The notes: generated from the letters alone by a model not told the origin. A stretch of 64,000 nt of DNA from Nocardioides sp. SYSU D00065 (GCF_017916425.1 NZ_JAFMSX010000001.1:1116001-1180000), one strand, 5' to 3'; counted from the first letter of the stretch, positions 34,133-43,605 are shown. Program-made: numbers and translations.

Positions 34133-34384
34133 TCAGGCCACCGGCCGTGCGCTGCGCACCCGCGGCTCGGCGGAGTGCTCGTCCTTCATGTCGTCGATCT
34201 CGGCGAGGATGCGCGCCCGCTCGTCGTCGTCGAGCGCCACCCCGGCGGCACGCAGCCCCTCGTCGAGCTTGTCGGCGATGGTGCCCTCCTCGGCGCTGTA
34301 CTCCCACGAGGTGACCTCCTCCACCACGCGCTGAGCTGCCTCGACTGCTGCCTCGACTACTGCCTGGTCGGTCTCATCGGTCAT
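34133..34384 (-). CDS. Small acidic hypothetical protein
   Basis: An 83-residue helical protein, rich in Glu, Asp and Ala (TDQAVVEAAVEAAQRVVEE), with no recognised family. TACCGT (34392-34397) lies 7 nt before ATG 34384, so it is probably the leaderless first gene of the operon with DinB (4-nt gap) and the photolyase. Confidence 0.7.
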   Translation of the reverse strand: MTDETDQAVVEAAVEAAQRVVEEVTSWEYSAEEGTIADKLDEGLRAAGVALDDDERARILAEIDDMKDEHSAEPRVRSARPVA

Positions 34385-34511
34385 GCGTCCCACGGTAACG
34401 AGGGCCCGTGGTGGCACAAGCGCCCTTCGGGGTGGCCTGCGCGGGGCAGTCGGCTGAGGGGTCGGGGTCAGGGGTCGAGTGCGGGTCGTACCGAGAGCTG
34501 CCAGTGCTGGC

Positions 34512-34733
34512 TCAGAGGTGGTGCAGCTTGGCGTAGGGAGGCGTGATGCGCACCAGCTGCGAGCCGAAGTCGACGGTCGCCGCGTGGCTGTCGACCTTGA
34601 CGACCTTGCCGAGGCCGTAGAGGTCGTGGCTGACGCGGTCGCCGACCTCGAAGGTCTCCACGACCACCTCTGGAGCCGGGGCGAACGGACTACTCGGGAG
34701 GTGCTTCGGCCGGGAGTTGTAGGAGCTCGCCAT
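34512..34733 (-). CDS. Small CarD/KOW-like barrel protein
   Basis: A 73-residue protein. After a Pro/Ser-rich 20-residue tail it has ETFEVGDRVSHDLYGLG and VDFGSQLVRIT, resembling the small SH3-like barrel at the start of CarD/CdnL or KOW domains. It could bind RNA polymerase or nucleic acid; this is a fold resemblance only. ATG 34733 follows a consensus-quality CATAAT (34740-34745) by 6 nt, a clear leaderless promoter. Confidence 0.72.
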   Translation of the reverse strand: MASSYNSRPKHLPSSPFAPAPEVVVETFEVGDRVSHDLYGLGKVVKVDSHAATVDFGSQLVRITPPYAKLHHL

Positions 34734-34938
34734 CCTTCGATTATGCGTCCTCGACGGCAGAACCGGGGATGGAACGTTCAGATCGAGCGTGTCCCCGCCC
34801 ACTTCGAGCGACGCGCACCGGCCCGGCCGGGCCGTGCGGGGCCGCCGTGCGGCGTCGCCTGAACCCGTCGTTTGTGGGTACTGGACCCGATCAGGCATCG
34901 CTGTGGAGGGTGACGCCCAGCGAGAACGGAGCGTCCCG

Positions 34939-36768
34939 ATGGCCCACGCAGCCCAGGTCACCGTGGTGGTGCCGGTCCACGACCAGGAGGCCTGGCTGCC
35001 CGCCGCGCTCGACAGCCTCCTGCGCCAGACGCTCGCGTCCTGGGAGTGCGTCGTCGTCGACGACGGGTCGCCGGGCGACGTCGCCGCCGCGATGGGCGCG
35101 GTGGCCGACGACCGGCGGTTCCGGCTGGTGCGGCACGAGCGCAACCGAGGCCTGGGGGCAGCGCTCAACTGGGGCCTCGACCTCGGCACGGCGCCGTACG
35201 TCGCCTACCTGCCCGCCGACGACGTCCTGCACGCCGGCCACCTGGAGTCCCTGCTGGACACGCTGAACGCGCACCCCGAGGCGCCGCTGGCGGTCGCCGG
35301 GGTCCGGCACGAGCACGGAGCGGCGACCGGCCGGATCGAGGGGGAGCCGCTGCAGCTCGTGCAGGTGATGCACCGGCGCACCGACGAGCGGTGGCTCGAG
35401 CGCAGCGAGCTGACCACCGACGACCTCGACCGGATGCTGTGGGACCGGCTCCTCGACGGCCGCGACCCGGTCGAGACCGGGCGGATCACCTGCTCGTGGG
35501 TGGCGCACCCTGGCCAGCGGCACCGCGCGATGCGCGAGCCGTGGGGCGGGCTCAACCCTTACCGCAGCAAGTACGGCGTGCAGGAGCCGCTGCGCTTCCA
35601 GAGCACCGCCGGCCACCTGCACGACGAGGTCGCGCACTATCGGCACCTGCGCGAGCGCCCGGCGACGCCGCGCGCAGCCGATGGCCTGAAGATCCTGCTC
35701 GTCGGCGAGCTCGCCCACAACCCCGAGCGGATCCTCGCCCTGCACGAGCGCGGCCACGAGCTCCACGGTCTGTGGACCGACACGCCGGTGTGGTTCAACA
35801 CCGTCGGGCCGGTGCCGTTCGGCCACGTCACCGAGGTGCCGCGCGAGCGTTGGCGCGAGGCGGTGCGCGAGCTGCAGCCCGACCTGGTGTACGCCCTCCT
35901 CAACTGGCAGGCGGTGCCGTTCGCCCACGAGGTGCTGGCCGAGGACCTGGGCATCCCGTTCGTGTGGCACTTCAAGGAGGGGCCGTTCTTCAGCCGCCAC
36001 CACGGGCACTGGGACCGGCTGGTGGACCTGCACACGCGCTCGGACGGGGTCGTCTACTCCTCGCCCGAGCTCCGCGACTGGTTCGCGGTCACGGTGCCCG
36101 CGAGCGCCTCGCGGCCCAGCATGCTGCTCGACGGCGACCTGCCCCGTGCGGAGGGCATGGTGGGCGAGCAGTCCGACCTGCTGTCGGCGCGCGACGGCGA
36201 GGTGCACACCGTCATCGCCGGACGGCCGATGGGCCCGCCGCCGGAGGTCGTCGGCACGCTCGCCGAGGCCGGCATCCACGTCCACGTCTACAGCGAGAAG
36301 GCGCACCACCAGATGCGTGCGTGGGTGGAGGACTGCCGCCGGGCCGCTCCGGACCACCTTCACCTGCACGGGCAGGTGACGCAGTCCGACTGGGTGAGCG
36401 AGTTCTCGCAGTACGACGCCGGGTGGCTGCACGACTTCACCAGCACCAACGGCGGCGACCTGCACGCCGCGTCCTGGGACGACCTCAACCTCCCCGCCCG
36501 GATGGCCACCCTGGCCGCGGCCGGCGTGCCGATGATCCAGCGCGACAGCTCGGGCTCGGTGGTGGCCAGCCAGACGCTGGCCCGCGAGCGCGAGCTCGGC
36601 CTCTTCTGGCGCACGCCCGACGACCTGGTGGCCCAGCTGCGCGACCGCGAGCTGATGGAGGGGCTGCGCAAGAGCGTGTGGTCGCAGCGCGCGCTCTTCA
36701 CCTTCGACGCGTGGGTCGACGACCTGGTGGAGTTCTTCCGCGCGTGCATCGCGAGCCACCGGGGGTAG
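34939..36768 (+). CDS. Two-domain glycosyltransferase (GT2 plus GT-B-like)
   Basis: A 609-residue cytosolic protein. Residues 1-235 are a family 2 glycosyltransferase with VTVVVPVHDQ, VVVDDGSPG and the metal-binding PADDVLH. Residues about 250-609 are a second, GT-B-like domain (KILLVGELAHNPERIL start, GVPMIQRDSSGS near the end) with a possible glycan-type acceptor. ATG 34939 has ACGGAG 8 nt upstream. No polysaccharide gene cluster surrounds it, so the product is unknown. Both halves appear full length. Confidence 0.8.
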   Translation: MAHAAQVTVVVPVHDQEAWLPAALDSLLRQTLASWECVVVDDGSPGDVAAAMGAVADDRRFRLVRHERNRGLGAALNWGLDLGTAPYVAYLPADDVLHAGHLESLLDTLNAHPEAPLAVAGVRHEHGAATGRIEGEPLQLVQVMHRRTDERWLERSELTTDDLDRMLWDRLLDGRDPVETGRITCSWVAHPGQRHRAMREPWGGLNPYRSKYGVQEPLRFQSTAGHLHDEVAHYRHLRERPATPRAADGLKILLVGELAHNPERILALHERGHELHGLWTDTPVWFNTVGPVPFGHVTEVPRERWREAVRELQPDLVYALLNWQAVPFAHEVLAEDLGIPFVWHFKEGPFFSRHHGHWDRLVDLHTRSDGVVYSSPELRDWFAVTVPASASRPSMLLDGDLPRAEGMVGEQSDLLSARDGEVHTVIAGRPMGPPPEVVGTLAEAGIHVHVYSEKAHHQMRAWVEDCRRAAPDHLHLHGQVTQSDWVSEFSQYDAGWLHDFTSTNGGDLHAASWDDLNLPARMATLAAAGVPMIQRDSSGSVVASQTLARERELGLFWRTPDDLVAQLRDRELMEGLRKSVWSQRALFTFDAWVDDLVEFFRACIASHRG

Positions 36769-36847
36769 CGCGGCACCGTCGCATGCCCGCCCGGCGCCCG
36801 GGTACGGGACCGCTTCGACGACCCTCGAGCGAAGGCGGTACATCGGC

Positions 36848-38035
36848 ATGAAGGCAGTCACCTGGCAAGGCGTCCACGACATGCAGGTCACGGAGGTCCC
36901 CGACCCCCGCATCGAGGAGCCGACGGACGTGATCATCAAGGTCACCTCGACCGGGCTCTGCGGCTCCGACCTGCACCTCTACGAGACCCTGGCGCCCTTC
37001 ATGGAGGCGGGCGACATCGTCGGTCACGAGCCGATGGGCATCGTCGAGGAGGTCGGCTCCGGCGTCTCGTCGCTCGAGGTGGGCGACCGCGTCGTGGTGC
37101 CGTTCAACGTGTCGTGCGGCTCGTGCTGGATGTGCGAGCAGCAGCTCTACAGCCAGTGCGAGACGACGCAGAACCACGAGCACGGCACCGGCGCGAGCTT
37201 CTTCGGCTACAGCAAGCTCTACGGCCAGGTCCCCGGCGGACAGGCGGAGTACCTGCGCGTGCCCTTCGCCGACTTCCTGCCGGTCAAGGTGCCGCACGAG
37301 CATGCCGACGACCGGTTCCTGTTCCTCTCCGACGTGCTGCCGACCGCGTGGCAGGCGCTGCAGTACGCCGACGTCCCCGCCGGCGGCACCCTCCTGGTCC
37401 TCGGCGCCGGTCCGATCGGCGACATGAGCGCCCGCATGGCCGTCCGCGCCGGGCACCGGGTGATCTCGGTGGACCGCGTCCCCGAGCGGCTCGCCCGCGT
37501 CGAGGCGTTCGGCGCCGAGCCGCTGAACCTCGACGACGCCATGGAGGTCGGCAGCGTGGGCGACGTCGTGCGCGAGGCGACCGGCGGCCGCGGTCCGGAC
37601 GCCGTCATCGACGCCGTCGGCATGGAGGCACACGGCTCCGGCGGCGCCCAGGTCGTGCAGAAGATGACCGGCCTGCTTCCCGACGCCGTCGCCGAGCCGA
37701 TGATGAAGAAGGCCGGCCTCGACCGCCTGGCCGCGCTGCACACCGCCATCGACGCCGTGCGCCGCGGCGGCACGATCTCGATCTCGGGCGTGTACGGCGG
37801 CTCCGCCGACCCGATGCCGATGATGCAGCTGTTCGACAAGCAGATCCAGATCCGGATGGGGCAGGCCAACGTGCGCCGCTGGACCGACGAGCTGCTCGCC
37901 ATGCTGGTCGAGGACGACCCGTTCGGCGTCGACGCGTTCGCCACCCACCACCTCCCGCTCGCCGAGGCCCCCAGCGCCTACGAGCACTTCCAGAAGAAGG
38001 AGGAGGGCATGGTCAAGGTGGTCTTCCAGCCCTGA
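36848..38035 (+). CDS. Zinc-dependent alcohol dehydrogenase, FdhA-like
   Basis: A 395-residue MDR-superfamily dehydrogenase. Catalytic zinc ligands: C38, H60 and E61 (GLCGSD and GHEPMG). Structural zinc: C89, C92, C95 and C103. The NAD(P) motif VLGAGPIGD begins near 187. An extra segment around 262-297 (GGAQVVQKMTGLLPDA) is typical of the formaldehyde-dehydrogenase-like subgroup. It would oxidise or reduce small alcohols or aldehydes with NAD. It stands alone between two unrelated units. Confidence 0.9.
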   Translation: MKAVTWQGVHDMQVTEVPDPRIEEPTDVIIKVTSTGLCGSDLHLYETLAPFMEAGDIVGHEPMGIVEEVGSGVSSLEVGDRVVVPFNVSCGSCWMCEQQLYSQCETTQNHEHGTGASFFGYSKLYGQVPGGQAEYLRVPFADFLPVKVPHEHADDRFLFLSDVLPTAWQALQYADVPAGGTLLVLGAGPIGDMSARMAVRAGHRVISVDRVPERLARVEAFGAEPLNLDDAMEVGSVGDVVREATGGRGPDAVIDAVGMEAHGSGGAQVVQKMTGLLPDAVAEPMMKKAGLDRLAALHTAIDAVRRGGTISISGVYGGSADPMPMMQLFDKQIQIRMGQANVRRWTDELLAMLVEDDPFGVDAFATHHLPLAEAPSAYEHFQKKEEGMVKVVFQP

Positions 38036-38080
38036 CCGGCGCCCGCGCGGCGACGGGCCGGCGGTGATGCTGGGTGCGGG

Positions 38081-38857
38081 TCAGGCGAGCAGGACCCGCA
38101 CCCGGCGCTCGCGCAGCTGCGCCACTGCCGCGTCCGGGGCAGCGGCGTCGATCACCACGGTCCAGGTCGGTCCCATCGGCAGCCACGCCGGCGCGGGCTG
38201 CTCGAGCTTCGTCGCATCGGCGAGCAGCACGACCTCGTCGGCCACCGCGCTCGCCCGCTCCTTGATCCACGTCTCGTCGACCGTCGGCTCACCGAGCCCG
38301 CGCACCGGGTCCACCGCGTCTGCGCCGAGGAAGGCGACGTCGAAGTGGTAGCGCTCCAGCGCCAGCGCCGACAGCGGACCGATCACCCCGTGGCTCAGCG
38401 GCTGCACGCGCCCGCCCACCACGACCACGTCGACGCCCCCGGACCGCGACAGCAGGAGCGCGGCCTCGAGGCCGCGCGTCACGACCGTCAGCGGGCCGCG
38501 GTCCACCAGCAGCCGTGCGAGGGCCAGGCAGGTCGTCCCGGCATCGATGAACACCGTCCCCCCGGCGGGCACGAGGTCGACGGCCGTCGCGGCGATGGCG
38601 GACTTCGCGGCGAGGTTGAGCCGCTCGCTCTCGCGGAAGGACCGCTCGTGGAACACGTCGCGCGCCAGCGCGCCGCCGTACGTCCTCGCGAGCCGGCCGT
38701 CGCGCTGCAGGGTCGCCAGGTCGCGGCGGACCGTCGAGGCGGAGACCCGGAGCCGCTCGGACAGCACCTCGACGCTGTCCACGCCCTCGCGGACGAGGGC
38801 CACCATCGCGTCGTGGCGCGCCTGCGTCGCGCGTCGGACGCGGGTCTCGCCGGCCAC
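38081..38857 (-). CDS. DeoR-family transcriptional regulator
   Basis: A 258-residue repressor-type regulator. The N-terminal HTH_DeoR region (about 15-65, LSERLRVSASTVRRDLATLQ) and the C-terminal sugar-phosphate-sensing DeoRC domain (about 85-240, VPAGGTVFIDAGTT) match the family. It is last in an operon for four-carbon sugar acid use and probably senses a phosphorylated intermediate. GTG 38857 has AGGAG a few nt upstream. The operator candidate is the palindrome set at 42844-42873. Confidence 0.9.
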   Translation of the reverse strand: MAGETRVRRATQARHDAMVALVREGVDSVEVLSERLRVSASTVRRDLATLQRDGRLARTYGGALARDVFHERSFRESERLNLAAKSAIAATAVDLVPAGGTVFIDAGTTCLALARLLVDRGPLTVVTRGLEAALLLSRSGGVDVVVVGGRVQPLSHGVIGPLSALALERYHFDVAFLGADAVDPVRGLGEPTVDETWIKERASAVADEVVLLADATKLEQPAPAWLPMGPTWTVVIDAAAPDAAVAQLRERRVRVLLA

Positions 38858-38883
38858 AGGTCTCCTACCCCGGCGCCTGGCGC

Positions 38884-39921
38884 TCAGGAGCCGTACGTCG
38901 CCCGGATGTTATCGACGTACGGCGCGTAGTCCACCGCCGCCAGGTAGGCCGACAGCATCGTGCCGTGCCCGGCCTTGCCGGACCCGGCGATGTCGAAGGC
39001 GGTGCCGTGGTCGACCGAGGTCCGCAGGATCGGCAGCCCCACCGTGACCGAGATGGTCCCGTCGAAGTCGAAGGTCTTCGCGGGGATGTGGCCCTGGTCG
39101 TGGTAGTGCGAGAGCACCCCGTCGTACTTTCCGACGAGCCCCTGGTGGAAGACCGAGTCGGCGGGGACCGGCCCGGCGACGTCGAGCCCAGCGGCCCTGG
39201 CGTCCTCGACCGCCGGGGCCAGGTGGACGATCTCCTCGTCGCCGAACGCGCCGTTCTCCCCGCCGTGCGGGTTGATCGCGGCGATGGCGAGCCGGGGCTC
39301 CTCGACGCCGAAGACCTTCAGCGCCGTGTGGGCCTTGACGATCGACTCGCCGACCGACTCCCGGGTGACCTGGTCGAGGGCCTGGCGCAGGGACACGTGG
39401 CGGGTGGTGAAGAAGATCCGCAGGTGGTGCCCGCCCGCGGCGTCGTTGCGGACGACGAACATCGTGTCCTGCTTGGTGACCCCGGTCAGGGCGCCGAGCA
39501 TCTCGGTGTGGCCGAGGTGCTCCGAGCCCGCCGCCCAGATGGCCTCCTTGTTGATCGGGCCGGTGACGATGCCCGCGACCTTGCGGTCCATCGCCGCCTG
39601 GGTGGCGACCTCGATGGACCTCACGGCCGCCCGTCCGGCGCGCTCGTCGACCACGCCCCACTCGGGCAGGTCGTCGCCGAGGACTCCGGTGTCGTAGCAG
39701 TCGATGACGCCGTCGGCCGGCTCCACGTCGAAGTCGTCGACCACCCGGACCTCGACGTCGAGGCCCATCGCCTGCGCCCCGCGGCGCAGGGCGGCGGGGT
39801 CACCCACGGCCACGCCGTGGTGGTCACTGGCGCCGGCCTGCTCGACGAGGGTCTTGGCGGTGATCTCGGGGCCGATGCCCACGGGGTCTCCGAGGGTCAG
39901 GGCGAGTACGTGTCGGGTCAT
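38884..39921 (-). CDS. pdxA2: PdxA-family 4-phosphate dehydrogenase, probably PdxA2
   Basis: A 345-residue enzyme of the 4-hydroxythreonine-4-phosphate dehydrogenase family. It shows LTLGDPVGIGPEI at the N-terminus, GHTEMLG, FFTTRHVSLRQAL, INPHGGENGAFGDEE and HDQGHIPAKTFDF. Adjacent DUF1537 kinase and GntP genes point to PdxA2, which oxidises and decarboxylates D-threonate- or D-erythronate-4-phosphate to dihydroxyacetone phosphate. Pyridoxal synthesis is less likely in this context. The assignment between the two is from context. Confidence 0.88.
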   Translation of the reverse strand: MTRHVLALTLGDPVGIGPEITAKTLVEQAGASDHHGVAVGDPAALRRGAQAMGLDVEVRVVDDFDVEPADGVIDCYDTGVLGDDLPEWGVVDERAGRAAVRSIEVATQAAMDRKVAGIVTGPINKEAIWAAGSEHLGHTEMLGALTGVTKQDTMFVVRNDAAGGHHLRIFFTTRHVSLRQALDQVTRESVGESIVKAHTALKVFGVEEPRLAIAAINPHGGENGAFGDEEIVHLAPAVEDARAAGLDVAGPVPADSVFHQGLVGKYDGVLSHYHDQGHIPAKTFDFDGTISVTVGLPILRTSVDHGTAFDIAGSGKAGHGTMLSAYLAAVDYAPYVDNIRATYGS

Positions 39922-39963
39922 GGTGCTCTCTTTCTGTGCGGGATCGGAGCGGTGGTGCCGGCT

Positions 39964-41283
39964 TCAGTGGCGTTCGCGCGACTCGGCGGCGGTGACCTGC
40001 CTGCGGTGCGCGTCGACCTGGCTGCGGAGGTGGTCGAGGCAGGCGACCGTCGTCCGCGCGTCGCCGATGAGACCGCCCTTGGTGACGACCTGGAGGCCGT
40101 CCCAGGGGCCGCCCACCAGCGAGCCGGACACCGCCAGCGGCTCCACCTCGTCGGACACCTCGAGACCGTGCGACCCGAGCTCGGCGAGGAGGGCGGCGGT
40201 GACGTCGCCCCCGGTGCTGAAGACGCCGTCCACCCGACGTGACTCCAGCGCACGCCGAGCGGCGCGGGCCAGGGCGAGCGGGATCTGCTGAGCCTCCTGC
40301 GGTGTCGGCGACCAGAGGTCGGACTCCTCGAGGACGGTGGCCAGCACGACGATGCCGCCGGGCCCGGCCTCGGCCAGGGCCTCGTCGAGCACCGCGACCG
40401 TGGCGTCGACGTCCGGTACGGCGTGCGTGCCCGGCGTACGGAACGCGCGGGCACCGCGCTCGGCCACGAGCTGGCGCAGCTGCTGCCGGGTGAGCTCGGT
40501 CGCCGAGCCGGACAGGACGAGCAACGGAGCGCCGGGCACGTCGTCGGCCAGTCCCATCGCCCGGGCCAGAGCCACGGAGGCCGGCCCCGGGTCGCTGGTG
40601 GTCCACACCGTGCCGGTGCCGGCGGTCGCGGCCACCGCTGCGGTCGCGACGCGGTCGAGGTGGTCGGTGGTCGTCGCGTCGGCGACGATCACCTCGGCGC
40701 CGTCGTCCAGGTGCTGACGGATCCTGCGGGCGAGCGCGTCGACGTCGCCGGTGACGTCCTCGAGGTGCACCGCGACCACGTCGAGGTCCGCCTGCTCGAC
40801 CAGCATGGTGACGACGTTCGACGTACGCACGGGACTCCGGGCGTCCCGCGCGACCTCGGTGTCCTCGAGCCGGCGACCGTCGAGCAGCTGGATCGAGCCG
40901 ATGGTCTGCCGCGCCGCCTCCGGGTGGGCCGGCGCGCAGAGCACCGCGACGCGCGCGCCGGTCAGCTCGCGGACGCGTTCGAGCACCTCGCGGGTGGTGG
41001 CGCCGACGTTGCCCCGCAGGGTGGTGTCGATGCGGTTGCAGACCAGCCGGGCGGGCCAGCCGGCGCGGACCACGCGACCCACGCGCTGCCGCGCCTTGGC
41101 CGGGTCGAGGTGGCGGCTGTCGGTGGTCGCCACGACGACGTCGAAGCGCGCCACCATCTCGGCGACGACGTCCGCGTGCTCGCCGGCGCTGGCGGTCGCG
41201 GCGCGGAAGCCGGCCCGGGCGAACCCGGCCGCGGCGGCATTCGCCCCGGTCAGGTCGTCCGCGACGACGAGGACGCCGGTCAC
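39964..41283 (-). CDS. Four-carbon acid sugar kinase (DUF1537 family)
   Basis: A 439-residue kinase with the two-domain DUF1537 layout: VVADDLTGANAAAAGF at the N-terminus, RIDTTLRGNVGAT, a C-terminal VFSTGGDVTAALLAEL and TKGGLIGD near the end. Such kinases phosphorylate D-threonate, D-erythronate, L-threonate or 3-oxo-tetronate. GTG 41283 is one base after the transporter stop, so the operon is tightly packed. Together with PdxA2 this would be a two-step route from a C4 sugar acid to DHAP. Confidence 0.9.
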   Translation of the reverse strand: MTGVLVVADDLTGANAAAAGFARAGFRAATASAGEHADVVAEMVARFDVVVATTDSRHLDPAKARQRVGRVVRAGWPARLVCNRIDTTLRGNVGATTREVLERVRELTGARVAVLCAPAHPEAARQTIGSIQLLDGRRLEDTEVARDARSPVRTSNVVTMLVEQADLDVVAVHLEDVTGDVDALARRIRQHLDDGAEVIVADATTTDHLDRVATAAVAATAGTGTVWTTSDPGPASVALARAMGLADDVPGAPLLVLSGSATELTRQQLRQLVAERGARAFRTPGTHAVPDVDATVAVLDEALAEAGPGGIVVLATVLEESDLWSPTPQEAQQIPLALARAARRALESRRVDGVFSTGGDVTAALLAELGSHGLEVSDEVEPLAVSGSLVGGPWDGLQVVTKGGLIGDARTTVACLDHLRSQVDAHRRQVTAAESRERH

Positions 41284-41284
41284 G

Positions 41285-42763
41285 TCAGAGGACCGCGCCC
41301 GCGATGAGCACCAGCGGCAGCGAGCCGAGCCACACGGCGGTCGTGATGCCGGACCAGCCGCGCAGGGCCGCAGTGCCCTCGAGACCGGTGAACCTGGTGA
41401 CCACCCAGAAGTAGGAGTCGTTGAAGTAGCTGAACACCATCGACCCGGCGCAGCAGGCCAGCGCCGCAGCCAGCGGGGACAGGTCCAGGCCGACCACGAG
41501 CGGGGCGCTCACGGACGCAGCGGTGATCATGGCGACGGTGCCGGACCCCTGCGCGAGCCGCACGAGGCTCGCGATCAGGAAGGGCACGAGGACCCCCGGC
41601 AGGCTCAGGTCGGCGATCGCCTCGGCGAGCGCGTCGCCCACGCCGGAGTCGCGAAGCACCTGGCCGAGCGCGCCGCCGGCGCCGGTGATCAGGATGATGA
41701 GTCCCGCGGAGGCCGCGGCGTCCGCCATCCAGCCGTGGACCTGCTTGCGCGGGGTCCAGCGCGGGAGCAGGACGTACACCGCGAGCACGATGCCGATGAT
41801 CAGCGCGACGACGGGGTTGCCGATGAAGGCCAGCACCTCCGCCCACCGCGAGGGCGTGTACTCGTCCTCGGGGCCGAGCGCGCCCTGGCTGTTGCGGTCG
41901 ATGGCGGTGGCGACGGTGTTGAGCACGATCAGCAGCAGCGGCACGAGCAGCGGGAGGGCGGCGAGGGCGAAGGAGATGCTGTGCGGCTTGCCGCCGGCCG
42001 GCGGCTCCCCGAGCTGGTGCACGGGCGCCTCGTCCGCCACCGAGCTCGACGGGTCGTCCACAGTGGTCGTCGAGGTGCCGGCGGAGCGCGACCCGGTCTG
42101 CACGGCGGCGGTGCCGTAGACCGCCTCGCGCACGGTGTCGTTGACCTCGCTCTCCAGCTTGGGGCCCATCCACGCGGCGTAGAGGATCACGATCGGCAGC
42201 AGGAGGACCGAGAAGATCAGGCCGGCGAGGATCAGGCCACCGAGGTCGGCGCCGAGGATGCCGGCGACGCCGAGAGGCCCGGGAGTCGGCGGCACGAGGT
42301 GGTGCGTGAGGGTCATGCCGCAGCCGAGGGCCAGCGCGAGGGTGACGTAGCGACCCTTCAGCCGCCGGGCGATGGAGCGCGCCAACGGGTTCATGATGAC
42401 GTAGCCCGAGTCGCAGAACACCGGGATCGAGACGACAGCGCCGGTGCCCGCCATGGCCCAGTGCTCGCGACCGCGCCCGAGCGCCTTGACGAAGGTCTTC
42501 GCCAGCGCGTCGGCGGCACCGGAGACCTCGAGGATCTTGCCGATCGCGACGCCGAGGCCGATGACGATGCCGATCGAGGCGAGCGTGTTGCCGAAGCCCG
42601 TTGTCATCGAGGTGATCGTCTCGAGAGCCGGCGAGCCAGCCACGAACCCGGTCACCAGCGCGGCGATCAGGAGCGCCACGAAGGCGTCGATGCGGGTGCG
42701 CAGGACCAGGAAGATGATCGTCCCGATGCCGAGCACGAGCGCGAGGAGCAGTTGCAGATCCAT
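41285..42763 (-). CDS. GntP-family transporter for a C4 sugar acid
   Basis: A 492-residue permease with about 12 membrane helices. The family motif VPPTPGPLGVAGILGAD and the FCDSGYVIMNPLA loop are present. A hydrophilic Ser/Thr/Asp insertion (about 205-250) sits in the middle, longer than in the gluconate permease at 22.4-23.7 kb. ATG 42763 follows GGAGG by 4 nt. It is first of a four-gene operon with the kinase, PdxA2 and DeoR regulator, so it probably imports threonate or erythronate. Confidence 0.9.
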   Translation of the reverse strand: MDLQLLLALVLGIGTIIFLVLRTRIDAFVALLIAALVTGFVAGSPALETITSMTTGFGNTLASIGIVIGLGVAIGKILEVSGAADALAKTFVKALGRGREHWAMAGTGAVVSIPVFCDSGYVIMNPLARSIARRLKGRYVTLALALGCGMTLTHHLVPPTPGPLGVAGILGADLGGLILAGLIFSVLLLPIVILYAAWMGPKLESEVNDTVREAVYGTAAVQTGSRSAGTSTTTVDDPSSSVADEAPVHQLGEPPAGGKPHSISFALAALPLLVPLLLIVLNTVATAIDRNSQGALGPEDEYTPSRWAEVLAFIGNPVVALIIGIVLAVYVLLPRWTPRKQVHGWMADAAASAGLIILITGAGGALGQVLRDSGVGDALAEAIADLSLPGVLVPFLIASLVRLAQGSGTVAMITAASVSAPLVVGLDLSPLAAALACCAGSMVFSYFNDSYFWVVTRFTGLEGTAALRGWSGITTAVWLGSLPLVLIAGAVL

Positions 42764-42843
42764 CGAACCTCCAGATGGCGCAGGGCCCGACGGTCGGGGC
42801 CTCGCGCCATCTTGACCTGTGACGACCGTCATAAGCAAGAGTT

Positions 42844-42873
42844 CTGCGCAACTAAGTTGCGCGGTTTGCGCAG
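42844..42873 (-). promoter_or_regulatory. Nested palindromic operator upstream of the sugar-acid operon
   Basis: A perfect 17-nt palindrome GCGCAACT-A-AGTTGCGC (42846-42862) lies inside a longer pair CTGCGCAA (42844-42851) and TTGCGCAG (42866-42873). The shared half-site TTGCGC occurs three times. It is 81 nt upstream of the transporter start, in the gap shared with a divergent kinase gene. Binding by the operon's DeoR regulator is inferred. Confidence 0.6.
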
Positions 42874-42938
42874 TTTGGCATGCGTGCCGCCGGTCTTCGC
42901 CTCGGGCCGGGCGCGCGGCAGGCAACTACGCTCCCCTC

Positions 42939-43577
42939 ATGACTTCGCGTGCCGCCCTGCTCGCGCAGGCCGCGGCCCTGGTGGCGCGGCCGGGTCGCGC
43001 GGTGCTGGGCATCGCCGGGGCGCCGGGGTCCGGCAAGTCCACGCTGACCTCGACGCTGCTGGCGTCCCTGCGCGACTCGCTCGGTCCTGACGCCGTCGGC
43101 CACCTGCCGATGGACGGCTTCCACCTCGCCGACGCCCAGCTCGACCGGCTCGGGCGACGCGACCGCAAGGGCGCGCCGGACACCTTCGACGTCGACGGCT
43201 ACGTCGCCGCCCTGCGACGCCTGCACGACGAACCCGACCGCGCGCTGTTCGCGCCGGGCTTCGAGCGCGACCTCGAGCAGCCGATCGCCGCGGCTCTCGC
43301 GATCCCGCCGTCGGCGCAGCTGGTCCTCACCGAGGGCAACTACCTGCTGCTGCCCGGCGGCGGCTGGGAGCGCGTACGTCCGCTGCTCGCCGAGGTGTGG
43401 TTCGTCGAGGTGGACGACGATGTACGCCGGCTCCGGCTGGTCGGGCGACACGAGCAGTTCGGCAAGTCGCCCGAGGCCGCCCGCGCCTGGGTGGAGCGGG
43501 TCGACGAGCCCAACGCCGAGCTCGTGCGCGCGACCCGCGGCGCGGCGGACCTGGTCGTGCCGCTCGACGGGTCCTGA
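42939..43577 (+). CDS. Nucleoside/nucleotide kinase family protein (uridine-kinase-like)
   Basis: A 212-residue P-loop kinase with GAPGSGKST (residues about 26-34), MDGFHLAD and FDVDGYVAAL, the pattern of uridine kinase or fructose-transport kinase (FrcK-like) proteins, then VLTEGNYLLLP. Substrate not determinable. TACGCT (42927-42932) lies 6 nt before the ATG, so it is probably leaderless. It diverges from the four-carbon sugar acid operon and may share its operator region. Confidence 0.85.
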   Translation: MTSRAALLAQAAALVARPGRAVLGIAGAPGSGKSTLTSTLLASLRDSLGPDAVGHLPMDGFHLADAQLDRLGRRDRKGAPDTFDVDGYVAALRRLHDEPDRALFAPGFERDLEQPIAAALAIPPSAQLVLTEGNYLLLPGGGWERVRPLLAEVWFVEVDDDVRRLRLVGRHEQFGKSPEAARAWVERVDEPNAELVRATRGAADLVVPLDGS

Positions 43578-43605
43578 ACAGCCCGCTCCGTGCCACGATG
43601 AGCCG

